A program made the position numbers and the translations under genes. Under the pieces are notes generated by a model, which saw only the letters and a program-made list of their open reading frames with translations, was not told the DNA's origin and ran no database searches. From Virgisporangium aurantiacum (GTDB lineage Bacteria; Actinomycetota; Actinomycetes; Mycobacteriales; Micromonosporaceae), in contig NZ_BOPG01000027.1 of NCBI RefSeq assembly GCF_016863635.1, positions 62,001 through 126,000 on the forward strand: 64,000 nucleotides of DNA, written 5' to 3'. Of this stretch, positions 32,668 to 41,134 are shown piece by piece. Every line of letters starts with the position of its first letter. Position 1 is the first letter of the stretch.

Positions 32668-35600
32668 GTGCGGTTTCAGGTGCTCGGCCCGCTCCGGTTG
32701 TGCGCCGGCTCCCGGTCGGTGCCGGTCGGTCCGCAGAAGCCGCGCGCGATGCTGGCGCACCTGTTGCTGTGCCGCAACGAGCGGGTGTCGCTGGAGCGGC
32801 TCGCCGCCGAGCTGTGGGACCGCCCGCCGCGCTCGGCGGTCGCGAACCTGCGCACCTACGCGAGCGGGCTGCGGCAGCTGCTGGCCGAGTGCGGCGACAG
32901 CGGCGACCGGCTCGTCGCCCACGCCTCCGGCTACCTGCTGCGAGTGGACCCGCCGGACCTCGACGTGTGCGCCTTCGAGTCGGCGGCCGAGGCGGGACGG
33001 GCGCTGCTCGGCCGCGACGACGTCGGTGCGGCGAGCGAGCGGCTGCACTCGGCGCTGGCGCTGTGGCACGGCCGCCCGATCGAGGACGTCCGGCCCGGGC
33101 CCGACCTGACCGCCCGGGTCGCCCAGCTGGACGAGCAGCGGCTGACCGTGACCGAGGATCTCGTCGCGGCCCGGCTGGCGCTGGCCGAGCACGTCGCGGT
33201 GACGGCCGACCTGCGGCTGCTGGTGGCCGCCCACCCCTTCCGGGAGCGGCTGCGGCACCAGCTGATGCTGGCGCTGTACCGCTCCGGCGACGCCCCCGGC
33301 GCGCTGGCCGCCTACACGGAGATGCGGGCCGCCCTGGCCGAGCACCTCGGCATCGAGCCGGGCGCCGAGCTGGCCCGGCTGCACCAGGCGATCCTGCGGC
33401 GGGCGCCGGAGCTGTCCCTGCCGGACCGCCCGGCGCCGGACGCCACGGTGGACCCGCCGGCAGGGGCTCCATCGCCTCCGTCCACATCGGACGGTCGCGC
33501 TCCGTCCACATCGGACGGTCTGCCGGAGCGCGGCACCCCGCCCCGGCAGCTGCCGCCGGCGCCGGTCGCGTTCGTCGGCCGGGTCGAGGAGCTGTGTGCG
33601 ATCACGGCGGCGTGCGCGGCGGCTCCGCCCGGGGGCTCGGCGGTGGTGGTCCTGCACGGCCCGGGCGGCATCGGCAAGACGACGCTCGCGGTGCGGGCCG
33701 CGCACCGGCTCGCCGACCGGTACCCGGACGGTCAGCTCCACGTCGACCTGCACGGCGGCGCCGCCGGGCTGCCCGGACTCGACCCGGCGCACGCGCTCGG
33801 CCGCCTGCTGCGGGCGCTCGGGGTCGACGCCGGCGACGTGCCGGTCGAGGTGGACGAGGCGGCGGCCCGGTTCCGCTCGGAGACGGCCGGGCGGCGGCTG
33901 CTCATCGTCCTCGACGGCGCCGCCGGCGCCCAACAGGTCCGCCCGCTGCTGCCCGGCGGAGCCGGCTGCGCGGTCATCGTCACCTGCCGCCGGCCGATGA
34001 GCACCCTCGACGCGGTCCGGCTGCGGCTGGACCGGCTGCCGGACACCGACGGGATCGCGCTGATCGCCGCGCTCGCCGGGGCGCAGCGCACGGCGGCCGA
34101 CCCGGCGGCGGCGGGTCGACTGGTGGCGCTCTGCGACGGGCATCCGCTCGCGCTGCGCATCGCCGGTGCCCGGCTCGCCGAGCGCACCGACTGGCCCCTC
34201 GCGGCCCTCGCCGACCGGCTCGGCGACGAGCGGGACCGGCTCGACGAGCTGGCCGCGGACGACCTGGCGATCCGCTCCAGCTTCCGCGACGGGTACAACG
34301 AGCTGGCCGACAGCGCCTCCCGGAGCGACCGGGAGGCGGCGGCGCTGTTCCGGGCCTTGGCGCTGTTGCGCCTGCCGCAGGTGCCGGCGGCGGTGGCCGC
34401 GACGCTCGTCGACGTGCCCGAGCGGCGCGCGGTCACGCTGCTCGACCGGCTCCGCGACTGCCACCTGGTCGAGGCGGTCACCCCGACCCGCTTCCGGCTG
34501 CACGACCTGCTCCGCCTCTACGCGACCGAGCTCGCGGACCGGTTCGACCCCGCGCCGGCGCGGGAGCTGGCGGTGGCGCGGGCGCTCACCGCGTACCTCA
34601 ACACGGCCGTCGCCGCCGGCCGGCTCCTGCGCGCCGGTCAGCCCGACACCGACCCGGGCGGGCCGGTGCTCGCCGCGCTGGACACGCTCGACGACGCGGT
34701 GCGGTGGCTGGAGGTCGAGCTGCCCGGCGTCATCGCCGCGGCGGGGCAGGCGGCCGGCCTGAGCGCGCCGGTGAGCCGGCTCTGCACCTTGCTGGTCCCG
34801 CGCGTCACCGGCTGGCTGCAGAAGTGCGGCCGGTGGGCCGAGGCGGAGGCGCTGGCCGCCGCCGTCGAGCAGGCCGCCGGCAACGTCGGCGACCGGGCCG
34901 CCGAGGCGCGTGTCCTCGCGGTCCGGGCGACGCTCGACTGGCACACCGGCCGGACCGACGCCGCCCAGGCCCGCCTCGAGGGCGCGCTCGCGATCTGGCG
35001 GCAGCTCGGCGACCGCGACGGCGAGGGCCTGGCGATGCAGAACCTCGGCTGGCTGTATCACCGCGTCGGCCGTGTCCCGGCGGCCGCCGACGCCATCCGC
35101 GCCGGGGTCCGGCTGCTCGACGGCGGGGACCCCGTCCGGCTCGGCGTCGCGCTGCACAACCTCGCCGAGGTCGAGTTCGAGCTCGGCGAATACGCGGCGG
35201 CGTGCGGGCACCTGGAGCGCTCGCTCGCGATCCGGCGCGAGCTGGTCGACCCGGTGGGCGAGGGCATCACGCTGGTGGCGCTCGGGCGGGCGTACAGCCA
35301 GCTGGGCCGGCACGACGCCGGGCTGGCCGCGCTCGACGCCGGGCTGGGCCTGTGCCGGCGCACCGGCAACCGCGAGGACGAGTGGGAGGCGCTGCTGAGC
35401 CGCTCGGAGGTGCACCTGCGCGTCGGCGCGGTCGCGGCCGCCCGGCGCGACGTCGACGAGGCGCTCGACCTCGTCCGGCGGGCCGGTTCCCGCTACGGCG
35501 AGGCGGCGGCGACCCGGCAGCGCGCGCTGGTCCTGCGCCGGGACGGCCAGGACGGTCCGGCCCGCGACGACGCCCGGCGGGCCGACCGGCTCCTGGCCGG

Positions 35601-35682
35601 GCTGACCGACCGCCGCGACGGCGTGCTCGAGGCGTTCCTCGGCGCGACTCAGGTCGCCCTGCTCGACAAACTGGCCCGGTAA
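32668..35682 (+). CDS. BTAD/SARP-family regulator with NB-ARC ATPase and TPR domains (AfsR-like)
   Basis: About 1,004 residues. Residues 1-90 form an OmpR-type winged helix (VRFQVLGPLRLCAG, RAMLAHLLLCRNERVSLERLAAELW), 95-245 the bacterial transcriptional activation domain (HPFRERLRHQLMLALYRSG, then EHLGIEPGAELARLHQAIL), near 330 the P-loop HGPGGIGKTTLA, and about 690-1000 TPR-like repeats (QNLGWLYHRVGRVPAA, HNLAEVEFELGEYAAA). SARP proteins bind heptamer repeats at one-turn spacing in front of secondary-metabolite operons, matching the sites at 32528 and 37485. The GTG at 32668 gives the usual family start; TTG at 32662 is possible. A 21-base direct repeat lies in the linker at 33476-33520. 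Confidence 0.92.
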   Translation: MRFQVLGPLRLCAGSRSVPVGPQKPRAMLAHLLLCRNERVSLERLAAELWDRPPRSAVANLRTYASGLRQLLAECGDSGDRLVAHASGYLLRVDPPDLDVCAFESAAEAGRALLGRDDVGAASERLHSALALWHGRPIEDVRPGPDLTARVAQLDEQRLTVTEDLVAARLALAEHVAVTADLRLLVAAHPFRERLRHQLMLALYRSGDAPGALAAYTEMRAALAEHLGIEPGAELARLHQAILRRAPELSLPDRPAPDATVDPPAGAPSPPSTSDGRAPSTSDGLPERGTPPRQLPPAPVAFVGRVEELCAITAACAAAPPGGSAVVVLHGPGGIGKTTLAVRAAHRLADRYPDGQLHVDLHGGAAGLPGLDPAHALGRLLRALGVDAGDVPVEVDEAAARFRSETAGRRLLIVLDGAAGAQQVRPLLPGGAGCAVIVTCRRPMSTLDAVRLRLDRLPDTDGIALIAALAGAQRTAADPAAAGRLVALCDGHPLALRIAGARLAERTDWPLAALADRLGDERDRLDELAADDLAIRSSFRDGYNELADSASRSDREAAALFRALALLRLPQVPAAVAATLVDVPERRAVTLLDRLRDCHLVEAVTPTRFRLHDLLRLYATELADRFDPAPARELAVARALTAYLNTAVAAGRLLRAGQPDTDPGGPVLAALDTLDDAVRWLEVELPGVIAAAGQAAGLSAPVSRLCTLLVPRVTGWLQKCGRWAEAEALAAAVEQAAGNVGDRAAEARVLAVRATLDWHTGRTDAAQARLEGALAIWRQLGDRDGEGLAMQNLGWLYHRVGRVPAAADAIRAGVRLLDGGDPVRLGVALHNLAEVEFELGEYAAACGHLERSLAIRRELVDPVGEGITLVALGRAYSQLGRHDAGLAALDAGLGLCRRTGNREDEWEALLSRSEVHLRVGAVAAARRDVDEALDLVRRAGSRYGEAAATRQRALVLRRDGQDGPARDDARRADRLLAGLTDRRDGVLEAFLGATQVALLDKLAR

Positions 35683-37478
35683 CCCTCGGCCTGCTTGTCG
35701 AACAACGCGGCGTACCGGCCGGCGAGGGCGAGCAGCGTGTCGTGGTCGCCGGCCTCGGCGACCACGCCGCCGTCGAGCACGACGATGTGGTCGGCGTCGC
35801 GCAGGGTGCCCAGCCGGTGCGAGATGAGGACGCTCGTGCGCCCCGCCCGGTAGGCGCGCAGCCGGTGGTGCAGGTCGTGCTCTGCCTCGGCGTCGAGCCC
35901 GGCGCTCGGCTCGTCGAGCACGAGCAGGTCCCGGCCGGCAGGCAGCACCCCCCGCGCGATGGCGAGGCGCTGCCACTGCCCGCCGGACAGCAGCACCCCG
36001 GGCGCGGGCTCGTCGTCGTCCGGGCCGCCGAGCTCGAACGTCCGGGACAGCATGGTGTCGTACCCGTTGGGCAGGCCCGCCAGCGTGTCGTGCACGCCGG
36101 CGCGGCGGGCGGCGTCGCGCAGGGCCGGCAGGTCCTCCGGCGCGACCGCGTCCCGGTCGCCGACGTCGCCGAGCCAGATGTTCTCGGCGGCGGTGAGGTC
36201 GTAGGTCACGTAGTCCTGGAAGACCGCGCCGATGCGGGCCCGCAGCGCCTTCGGTTCCACGTCGCGCAGGTCGACCCCGTCCCACAGGATCGCCCCGCGG
36301 GTCGGGTCGTAGAAGCGGCACAGCAGCTTCACCACCGTGCTCTTGCCGGCGCCGTTGTGCCCGACGAGGCCGATCGACTGTCCACAGGGGACGGTGAACG
36401 TGACGCCCCGCAGCACCCACGGCCGGTCGTCGCCGTAGCGGAACCACACGTCGCGGAACTCGATGCCGCGGCGCAGCGGACCGATCGGGCGCGGCGCGGC
36501 CGGCACCGGCAGGTCCGGCGCGCAGGTGACCACGTCCTCGTAGTACCGCAGCAGCAGCAACGCCTGGTGGATGCCGGCGATGTGACCGACGAGGCCGGCC
36601 ACCCCCTGTTGAACGCCGGCCACCGCCGCCACGAACATCGCGACGTCGCCCACACTCAGGTCGCCCGCCCGCGCCCGGACGACGGCCCACACCAGGCCGA
36701 CGCCGGCCAGCGCGGCGCTGAGCACCGCGAGCAGCCCCTGGGTGCGCACCTCGCGCCGGTCGTGCCGGCGCCGGGCCGCGTTGGCCGCGCCGACCTCGGC
36801 CAGCATGCGGCGGCGGAACAGCCCGCCGAGGCCGAGCAGGCGGACCTCCTTGGCCGCCGACAGGTTCGTCAGCAGCCCGGCGTAGAACATCTCCCGGCGC
36901 TCGCCGGGGCTGAGCCGCCAGAGCATGCCGGCCCGCCGGCGACTCAGCCGCAACTCCGCCAGCAGCGCCGGCACCCCGCTCAGCCCGACCACGAGCGCCA
37001 TCGCCGGGCTCAGCACGGCGAGCGCGGCCACGAATCCGCCGAGCAGCACGCCGCCCTGTACCAGGCCGAGTGCGCCGTCGAGGCAGCGTCCAGGCCCGTC
37101 CCGCCCGGCCTGCTCGGCCAGGCTCAGCGTGTTCTGGAACGCCGGCTCCTCCAGCCGCCGCAGCCCGTTGAGCCGCTCCGTGCCGGCGTAGAGCTCGTCG
37201 AGCGCCGCCGTCGCCGCCGACCGTCCGACCTCGGCCCGCACGTACTCCAGCAGGTGCGGCACGACGGCGAGCCCGACGCTCGCCACGGCGAGCGCGGCCG
37301 CGGCACCGAGCACCGCGCCGGCCGAGGCGTCCACGACCCGGTCGAGCACCCGCCGGGTGAGCAGCGCCGCCACGACGGGCAGCAGCCCCGCGAGCGGCGC
37401 GAGCAGCACGTAGCCGACGAACCGCCCCCGGCCCGCGCGCCATGTCACCGCGAGGGCACGGCGCATGCGTGCGATCAT
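35649..37478 (-). CDS. ABC exporter (fused permease and ATPase), cluster B
   Basis: About 609 residues. Transmembrane domain in the first 320 residues, Walker A GHNGAGKST near 370, signature LLSGGQWQRLAIA near 490, Walker B LLVLDEPSAGLD after it and His in SHRLGTL. No C39 peptidase. The middle of the ATPase is nearly the same as in the cluster A exporter (VKLLCR.YDPTRG and GAVFQD). I chose ATG 37478; ATG 37514 would run through the operator, and with the -10 at 37485-37490 transcription would start at about this ATG, so the message may be leaderless. The end overlaps the convergent regulator gene by 34 bases. Confidence 0.9.
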   Translation of the reverse strand: MIARMRRALAVTWRAGRGRFVGYVLLAPLAGLLPVVAALLTRRVLDRVVDASAGAVLGAAAALAVASVGLAVVPHLLEYVRAEVGRSAATAALDELYAGTERLNGLRRLEEPAFQNTLSLAEQAGRDGPGRCLDGALGLVQGGVLLGGFVAALAVLSPAMALVVGLSGVPALLAELRLSRRRAGMLWRLSPGERREMFYAGLLTNLSAAKEVRLLGLGGLFRRRMLAEVGAANAARRRHDRREVRTQGLLAVLSAALAGVGLVWAVVRARAGDLSVGDVAMFVAAVAGVQQGVAGLVGHIAGIHQALLLLRYYEDVVTCAPDLPVPAAPRPIGPLRRGIEFRDVWFRYGDDRPWVLRGVTFTVPCGQSIGLVGHNGAGKSTVVKLLCRFYDPTRGAILWDGVDLRDVEPKALRARIGAVFQDYVTYDLTAAENIWLGDVGDRDAVAPEDLPALRDAARRAGVHDTLAGLPNGYDTMLSRTFELGGPDDDEPAPGVLLSGGQWQRLAIARGVLPAGRDLLVLDEPSAGLDAEAEHDLHHRLRAYRAGRTSVLISHRLGTLRDADHIVVLDGGVVAEAGDHDTLLALAGRYAALFDKQAEGYRASLSSRAT

Positions 37479-37484
37479 GGCCCG

Positions 37485-37530
37485 ACCGTAGGCAGGCCGC
37501 CTCCAGCCCGGCATACAGCCCCGCTACAGC
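37485..37530 (-). promoter_or_regulatory. SARP-type triple-heptamer operator and promoter of the cluster B exporter
   Basis: On the minus strand: GCTGTAG (37524-37530), 4 bases, GCTGTAT (37513-37519), 5 bases, GCTGGAG (37501-37507), 10 bases, TACGGT as -10 (37485-37490). The spacers 4, 5 and 10 are identical to those of the operator at 32528-32573. Confidence 0.75.
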
Positions 37531-37561
37531 GGACCCGCGGTCGCGCTCCTTCGCAATGCGG

Positions 37562-38014
37562 TCAGCCGGCGGCCGCGGCCTGCTGGTCCCAGGTCGTGAT
37601 CACGGCGCCGACGACGAAGACCTGGGCCAGCAGGGACAGCGCCGGCAGTTCGGCCTCGATCCCGCCGGTCCAGGCGCTCCTGCGTCGTAGCCAACCGACC
37701 TCGCGGTCGCCCACGACGTGCAGCACCGTGGTGCTGAGAAAGGATGCGCGCCGGAACTCGTGATACCTGCCGTCGGCGTAGCCGGTCCAGGTGCGGCGCG
37801 CGACGTTTTCGGCCACGGCGATCGTGGTGCCCACGCGGTCGAACATGGTGAACCGGTTGGACCAGAGGCGGGTCTCCACGGGAAAGAACTGGCCCGCGAC
37901 GACGATCCCGCCGCTGGTACGCCAACCCGGCACCCGCCACTCGGCGACCGTGTGGCCGTCGACGCCGATGGAGTATCGGGTGCCCCAGAATCCCTCTCTG
38001 GTTGCCTCCAACAT
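37562..38014 (-). CDS. Protein of unknown function, possibly LURP-one/tubby-like fold
   Basis: 150 residues from the ATG at 38014. A run of short beta strands (YSIGVDGHTVAEWRVPGWRTSGGIVVAGQFFPVET) is followed by a single hydrophobic helix near the C-terminus (ELPALSLLAQVFVVGAVITTW). This pattern of a 12-stranded barrel around a central helix is seen in LURP-one and scramblase-like proteins, but the similarity is one of layout only. No catalytic motif. Upstream extension to 38275 looks non-coding. Confidence 0.65.
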   Translation of the reverse strand: MLEATREGFWGTRYSIGVDGHTVAEWRVPGWRTSGGIVVAGQFFPVETRLWSNRFTMFDRVGTTIAVAENVARRTWTGYADGRYHEFRRASFLSTTVLHVVGDREVGWLRRRSAWTGGIEAELPALSLLAQVFVVGAVITTWDQQAAAAG

Positions 38015-38081
38015 GCCGTCAGGGTAGGGCAGTCGCGCACGCCTGTTAGGTTCGTCGGAGCCGTGGTGGAGGTGTCGGTTC

Positions 38082-38960
38082 ATGGCGAACTCGATGATCG
38101 TCGTCGCGTTGACCGGGGATCCGGAGCTGCGTTCCTGGGTGGCGAGCCAGGGTCTGCCGGTCGATGACGCGATGGTGGGCACGGCTCCGTCGGTCGACCT
38201 GTTGTCGGGCATCCTGGCGGAGCTGGACTGGCCGTGCGCACCGGCCGAGGCGGGCGGGTGGTGGCGCGCCAACATCGACGGTCGCGACGGCAGCTATCCG
38301 CCGGTCAGCGACATGGCGCTGCATGACGGCTGCCTGTCGTTCCGCCTCGGGCCGCTGTTCGGCCCCTGGGAGGTGGTCCGCCGGGTCGCGGCGGTGTGCG
38401 GTCCGCAACTGGCGGTGGAGGGGGGCAGCGGGTCGTGCAGTGTGGTGACCGCCGGCGTCAGCTATGAAGACTTCCACCAGGCGATCGCCGGCTGCCCGCC
38501 GCCTGCCGACGGCCGGGACCGGACCTGGTCGCGGCCACTGTCGCCCGAGGACCGGCTCCGACACGGCCCGTCCGACCTGAATGAGATCCGTCGCGCCGAC
38601 CGTCACGTCACGGTCGAGGAGAGCCTGGCCTACGCCTGCACCGGCCGCGTGGGCTGCGGCAGCGAGGCGATGGCCGTCGGCCACGCGATCCAGGCGTACC
38701 GTCGGGATCCGGACCGGGACGACGCCGGCCGCCACCCGCTGCTCCTCGACGAGGCCCGCTACCGGAACGTCGTCGAACTCCTGCGCCGGCACCTGGCCGA
38801 CACCGCCGTTCCGATACCCGAGCTGGTGTGGGCATTCGGCCAGGCCGACGGCGTCGAGGAGGACCTCACGCAGCTGGCCGACCGCCTGCGCGAGGACCCG
38901 ACGGCCGCCGCCACCCTCGACATGGCGGAAGTGTTCATCCGTCGGACGAACTCGTCGTGA
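38082..38960 (+). CDS. Protein of unknown function
   Basis: 292 residues with GGAGG 11 bases upstream of the ATG. No signal peptide or membrane segment. The N-terminal half (MIVVALTGDPELRSWVASQG, WWRANIDGRDGSYPPVSDMALHDGC) is mixed alpha/beta and the C-terminal half helical (ESLAYACTGRVGCGSEAMAVGHAIQAY, LVWAFGQADGVEEDL). I do not recognise a family. It is divergent from the previous gene. Confidence 0.75.
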   Translation: MANSMIVVALTGDPELRSWVASQGLPVDDAMVGTAPSVDLLSGILAELDWPCAPAEAGGWWRANIDGRDGSYPPVSDMALHDGCLSFRLGPLFGPWEVVRRVAAVCGPQLAVEGGSGSCSVVTAGVSYEDFHQAIAGCPPPADGRDRTWSRPLSPEDRLRHGPSDLNEIRRADRHVTVEESLAYACTGRVGCGSEAMAVGHAIQAYRRDPDRDDAGRHPLLLDEARYRNVVELLRRHLADTAVPIPELVWAFGQADGVEEDLTQLADRLREDPTAAATLDMAEVFIRRTNSS

Positions 38961-39013
38961 CGCCGTCGAAGCCCATCGGCAACCGGCGGTCGTAGACCTC
39001 ACCGCATGGAACG

Positions 39014-39754
39014 TCAGGCGGCGTCGTGGAAGACGAGGCCGAGGGCGCGCCGGCGGCCGGAGCGGACGGTGCTCACGCCGTGCCGCATCGGTGCGTTGGA
39101 CCAGCCCCGTTTCGTTGCCACCGGCCGGTCCCGGGTGGTGAACACCAGCCCGTGGCCCTGCGGCAGCGTGGTGGAGTAGCCGCGGGACTGCGCGCGGGGT
39201 CGCTGCTCGGTCATCAGGAACTCCCCGCCGGTGAAGTCCGCGCCCGGCGCGTCGAGGCCGATGACGACCTGGAGCGGGAAGAGCATGTCCCCGAACACGT
39301 CGCGGTGCAGCGCGTTCCAGTCGCCGGGGCCGTACCGCAACAGAATCTGCGCCGACTTCGACTGCCCGGCCTCGTGGCACCGTCGGAGCCAGTCCCGCAG
39401 GCTGTCGGGCCAGGGCGCGGGCTTACCCAGCTTGGTCGCCCAGTCCCGGGCGATGGGCAGCAGACGGGGATAGAGCGCCTCCCGCAGCGTCCGCACCACG
39501 TCGGGCAGGTCGTGGGTGAAGTAGCGGTACTGGCCGGAGCCGAAGCGGTAGCGGGCCATGTCCACGGTGGTGCGGAAATGGGCGGGCTCGTCGTAGAGGG
39601 CGGCGATGTCGCGGCATTCGGCGGGGGTGAGAAGGGGACCGGTGAGCGCGTTGCCGGACCGGTCGAGTTCGTCCGTCAGGGCCGTCCAGTCGGTCCCGGC
39701 GACCCGGCCGGCGATCGGGCCGGCCGGGTCCGCGAGTCGGGGGCTGTCGATCAT
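39014..39754 (-). CDS. 2-oxoglutarate/Fe(II)-dependent oxygenase, probable alkylation-repair type
   Basis: 246 residues. Iron ligands are predicted to be His150 and Asp152 (NALHRDVFGDM) and His225 (MRHGVSTVRSG), with Arg232 placed to bind 2-oxoglutarate, so the double-stranded beta-helix active site is complete. The gene follows ogt by 13 bases on the same strand. Actinobacteria often pair such an oxygenase with a methyltransferase for alkylated DNA; by analogy it may demethylate bases or a related substrate. AlkB itself has a different HxD context, so direct DNA repair is an inference from the pairing. Confidence 0.82.
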   Translation of the reverse strand: MIDSPRLADPAGPIAGRVAGTDWTALTDELDRSGNALTGPLLTPAECRDIAALYDEPAHFRTTVDMARYRFGSGQYRYFTHDLPDVVRTLREALYPRLLPIARDWATKLGKPAPWPDSLRDWLRRCHEAGQSKSAQILLRYGPGDWNALHRDVFGDMLFPLQVVIGLDAPGADFTGGEFLMTEQRPRAQSRGYSTTLPQGHGLVFTTRDRPVATKRGWSNAPMRHGVSTVRSGRRRALGLVFHDAA

Positions 39755-39767
39755 GGCAAGGGTCTCC

Positions 39768-40271
39768 CTAGATGAGGGTCGGCTGCAGGCTGCCTTCGTG
39801 CGTGAGGAGCCGCACCTTGCGCTCGACGCCGCCGGCGTAGCCGCGCATCGAGCCGTCGGCGCCGATGACGCGGTGGCACGGACGCACCAGCAGCAGCGGG
39901 TTCGCGCCGATCGCGGCCGCCAGCGCCTGGATCCGGTCGCGCGGCAGGCCGAGTTGTTCGGCGAGAGCGCCGTACGTGGTGGTGGTGCCGTACGGGATCT
40001 CCTCCAGCGCGCGCCAGACGCGCTGCTGGAAGTCCGTTCCGCCGCGGGTGAACCGGATGTCGAATTCGGTGAGGTGCCCCGCGAAGTACGCTTCCACCTG
40101 GCGGATGACGTCTGTGAACGGCTCCCGCTCGCGGCGCCAGCCGGGTTGGATCGCCGGAGCGTTCCTTTGGCCGGGCATCGACAGCGACGTGAGGGTGATC
40201 CCGTCGGTGGTCTCCGCACCGACCAGGAGCAGGTCGCCCAGCGGGCTGGTGATGGTCGTGCAGGTTGTCAT
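39768..40271 (-). CDS. ogt: Methylated-DNA-[protein]-cysteine S-methyltransferase
   Basis: 167 residues. The methyl-acceptor motif PCHRVIG lies at residues 131-137 with Cys132 as acceptor; FQQRVWRALEEIPYGTTTTYGALAEQLG is the helix-turn-helix that inserts into DNA. The enzyme transfers a methyl group from O6-methylguanine to Cys132 once and is then inactive. Size and domain order are those of Ogt rather than Ada. Operonic with the 2OG oxygenase downstream. Confidence 0.95.
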   Translation of the reverse strand: MTTCTTITSPLGDLLLVGAETTDGITLTSLSMPGQRNAPAIQPGWRREREPFTDVIRQVEAYFAGHLTEFDIRFTRGGTDFQQRVWRALEEIPYGTTTTYGALAEQLGLPRDRIQALAAAIGANPLLLVRPCHRVIGADGSMRGYAGGVERKVRLLTHEGSLQPTLI

Positions 40272-40326
40272 GCTTCAACTGTGCGGTCCCGCGGGAGCGA
40301 ATGCTGGCGGGATTCGGACATCGCGT

Positions 40327-41133
40327 TCAGACCGGGACGGCCGTCAGGTGCCACCGGCCCAGGTTCGCCACGAGCATCGTGGTGCCGCGGAACGCGACGT
40401 TCGTCGGGTGGCAGAGCAGGTGCGCCGTCGGGTCGTGCGCGACGGTCTCGACCGACCCGTCGGCGCGCACCCGCAGGATCTGGCTCGGTTCGTAGCAGGC
40501 GACGTAGAGCAGGCCGTCGGGCCCGAACGCCACGCCGTCGGGGACGGTTCCGGGAAGCTCGACCACGAGGTCGCGCGCGCCCGGCGCGGAGGTCTCCGGG
40601 TCGATGGCGATGCGGCGCACGCCGGGGAGGAACGACTCGGCGACGTAGAGAGCGGACCCGTCGGGCGCGAGCGCGATGCCGTTGGCGAACGCGGACGACT
40701 CCGCGTACCAGATCGTGCCCGAGCCGTCCGGGGTGAAGCGGAACACCGAGGGTCCGGGGACGTCGGGCGGGTAGCTGTCGGAGACGTAGAGTCGGCCGGC
40801 GTCGTCGATTGCGATCGCGTTGGGATTGCGGAGGTTCACGCCGTCGGCGCCGGAGGCGAACCGCTCCAACGCCCCCGTCTCCACGTCGTAGCGGAACACC
40901 GCGCGGTGGGCGATGTCGCAGGCGTACACGGAACGCCCGTCCGGCGTGACCGTGACGCCGAGAATGAAACCCCCGGTGGACGCCACCACCCGCGCCGCCG
41001 ACCCGTCGGGCTCGACCCGGTAGATCTGCCCGGCCTCGCCGCCGCACCACACGCTGCCGTCGGGATGCACGGCGACGCCCTCGGGGTGGTCGAGGCGCGG
41101 TTCGGTGAGGAAGCCGTCGTAGAACGTGCGCAT
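40327..41133 (-). CDS. SMP-30/gluconolactonase-family lactonase
   Basis: 268 residues from the ATG at 41133. A six-bladed propeller is indicated by repeated GVAVHPDGSVW/GVTVTPDGRSVY/AIAIDDAGRLY/GIALAPDGSALY/GVAFGPDGLLY units. Predicted metal ligands are Glu18 (HPEG), an Asn in NPNAIAID and an Asp in SDSY. Members hydrolyse sugar lactones. The gene directly follows an SDR dehydrogenase (1 base apart) and an aldose-epimerase-like gene, a logical set for oxidising a sugar to a lactone and opening it. Confidence 0.88.
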   Translation of the reverse strand: MRTFYDGFLTEPRLDHPEGVAVHPDGSVWCGGEAGQIYRVEPDGSAARVVASTGGFILGVTVTPDGRSVYACDIAHRAVFRYDVETGALERFASGADGVNLRNPNAIAIDDAGRLYVSDSYPPDVPGPSVFRFTPDGSGTIWYAESSAFANGIALAPDGSALYVAESFLPGVRRIAIDPETSAPGARDLVVELPGTVPDGVAFGPDGLLYVACYEPSQILRVRADGSVETVAHDPTAHLLCHPTNVAFRGTTMLVANLGRWHLTAVPV

Positions 41134-41134
41134 G

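Noticed and set aside
33476..33520. CRISPR-like repeat
   Set aside because: Only two copies, in frame inside a gene, with a 3-base spacer; no array and no cas genes.
32581..37763. Very long open frames on both strands, more than 1,600 codons, across the regulator and exporter
   Set aside because: They are artefacts of high GC: their products are Arg/Pro/Ala-rich without any domain, while the overlapping regulator and exporter frames have complete conserved motifs.
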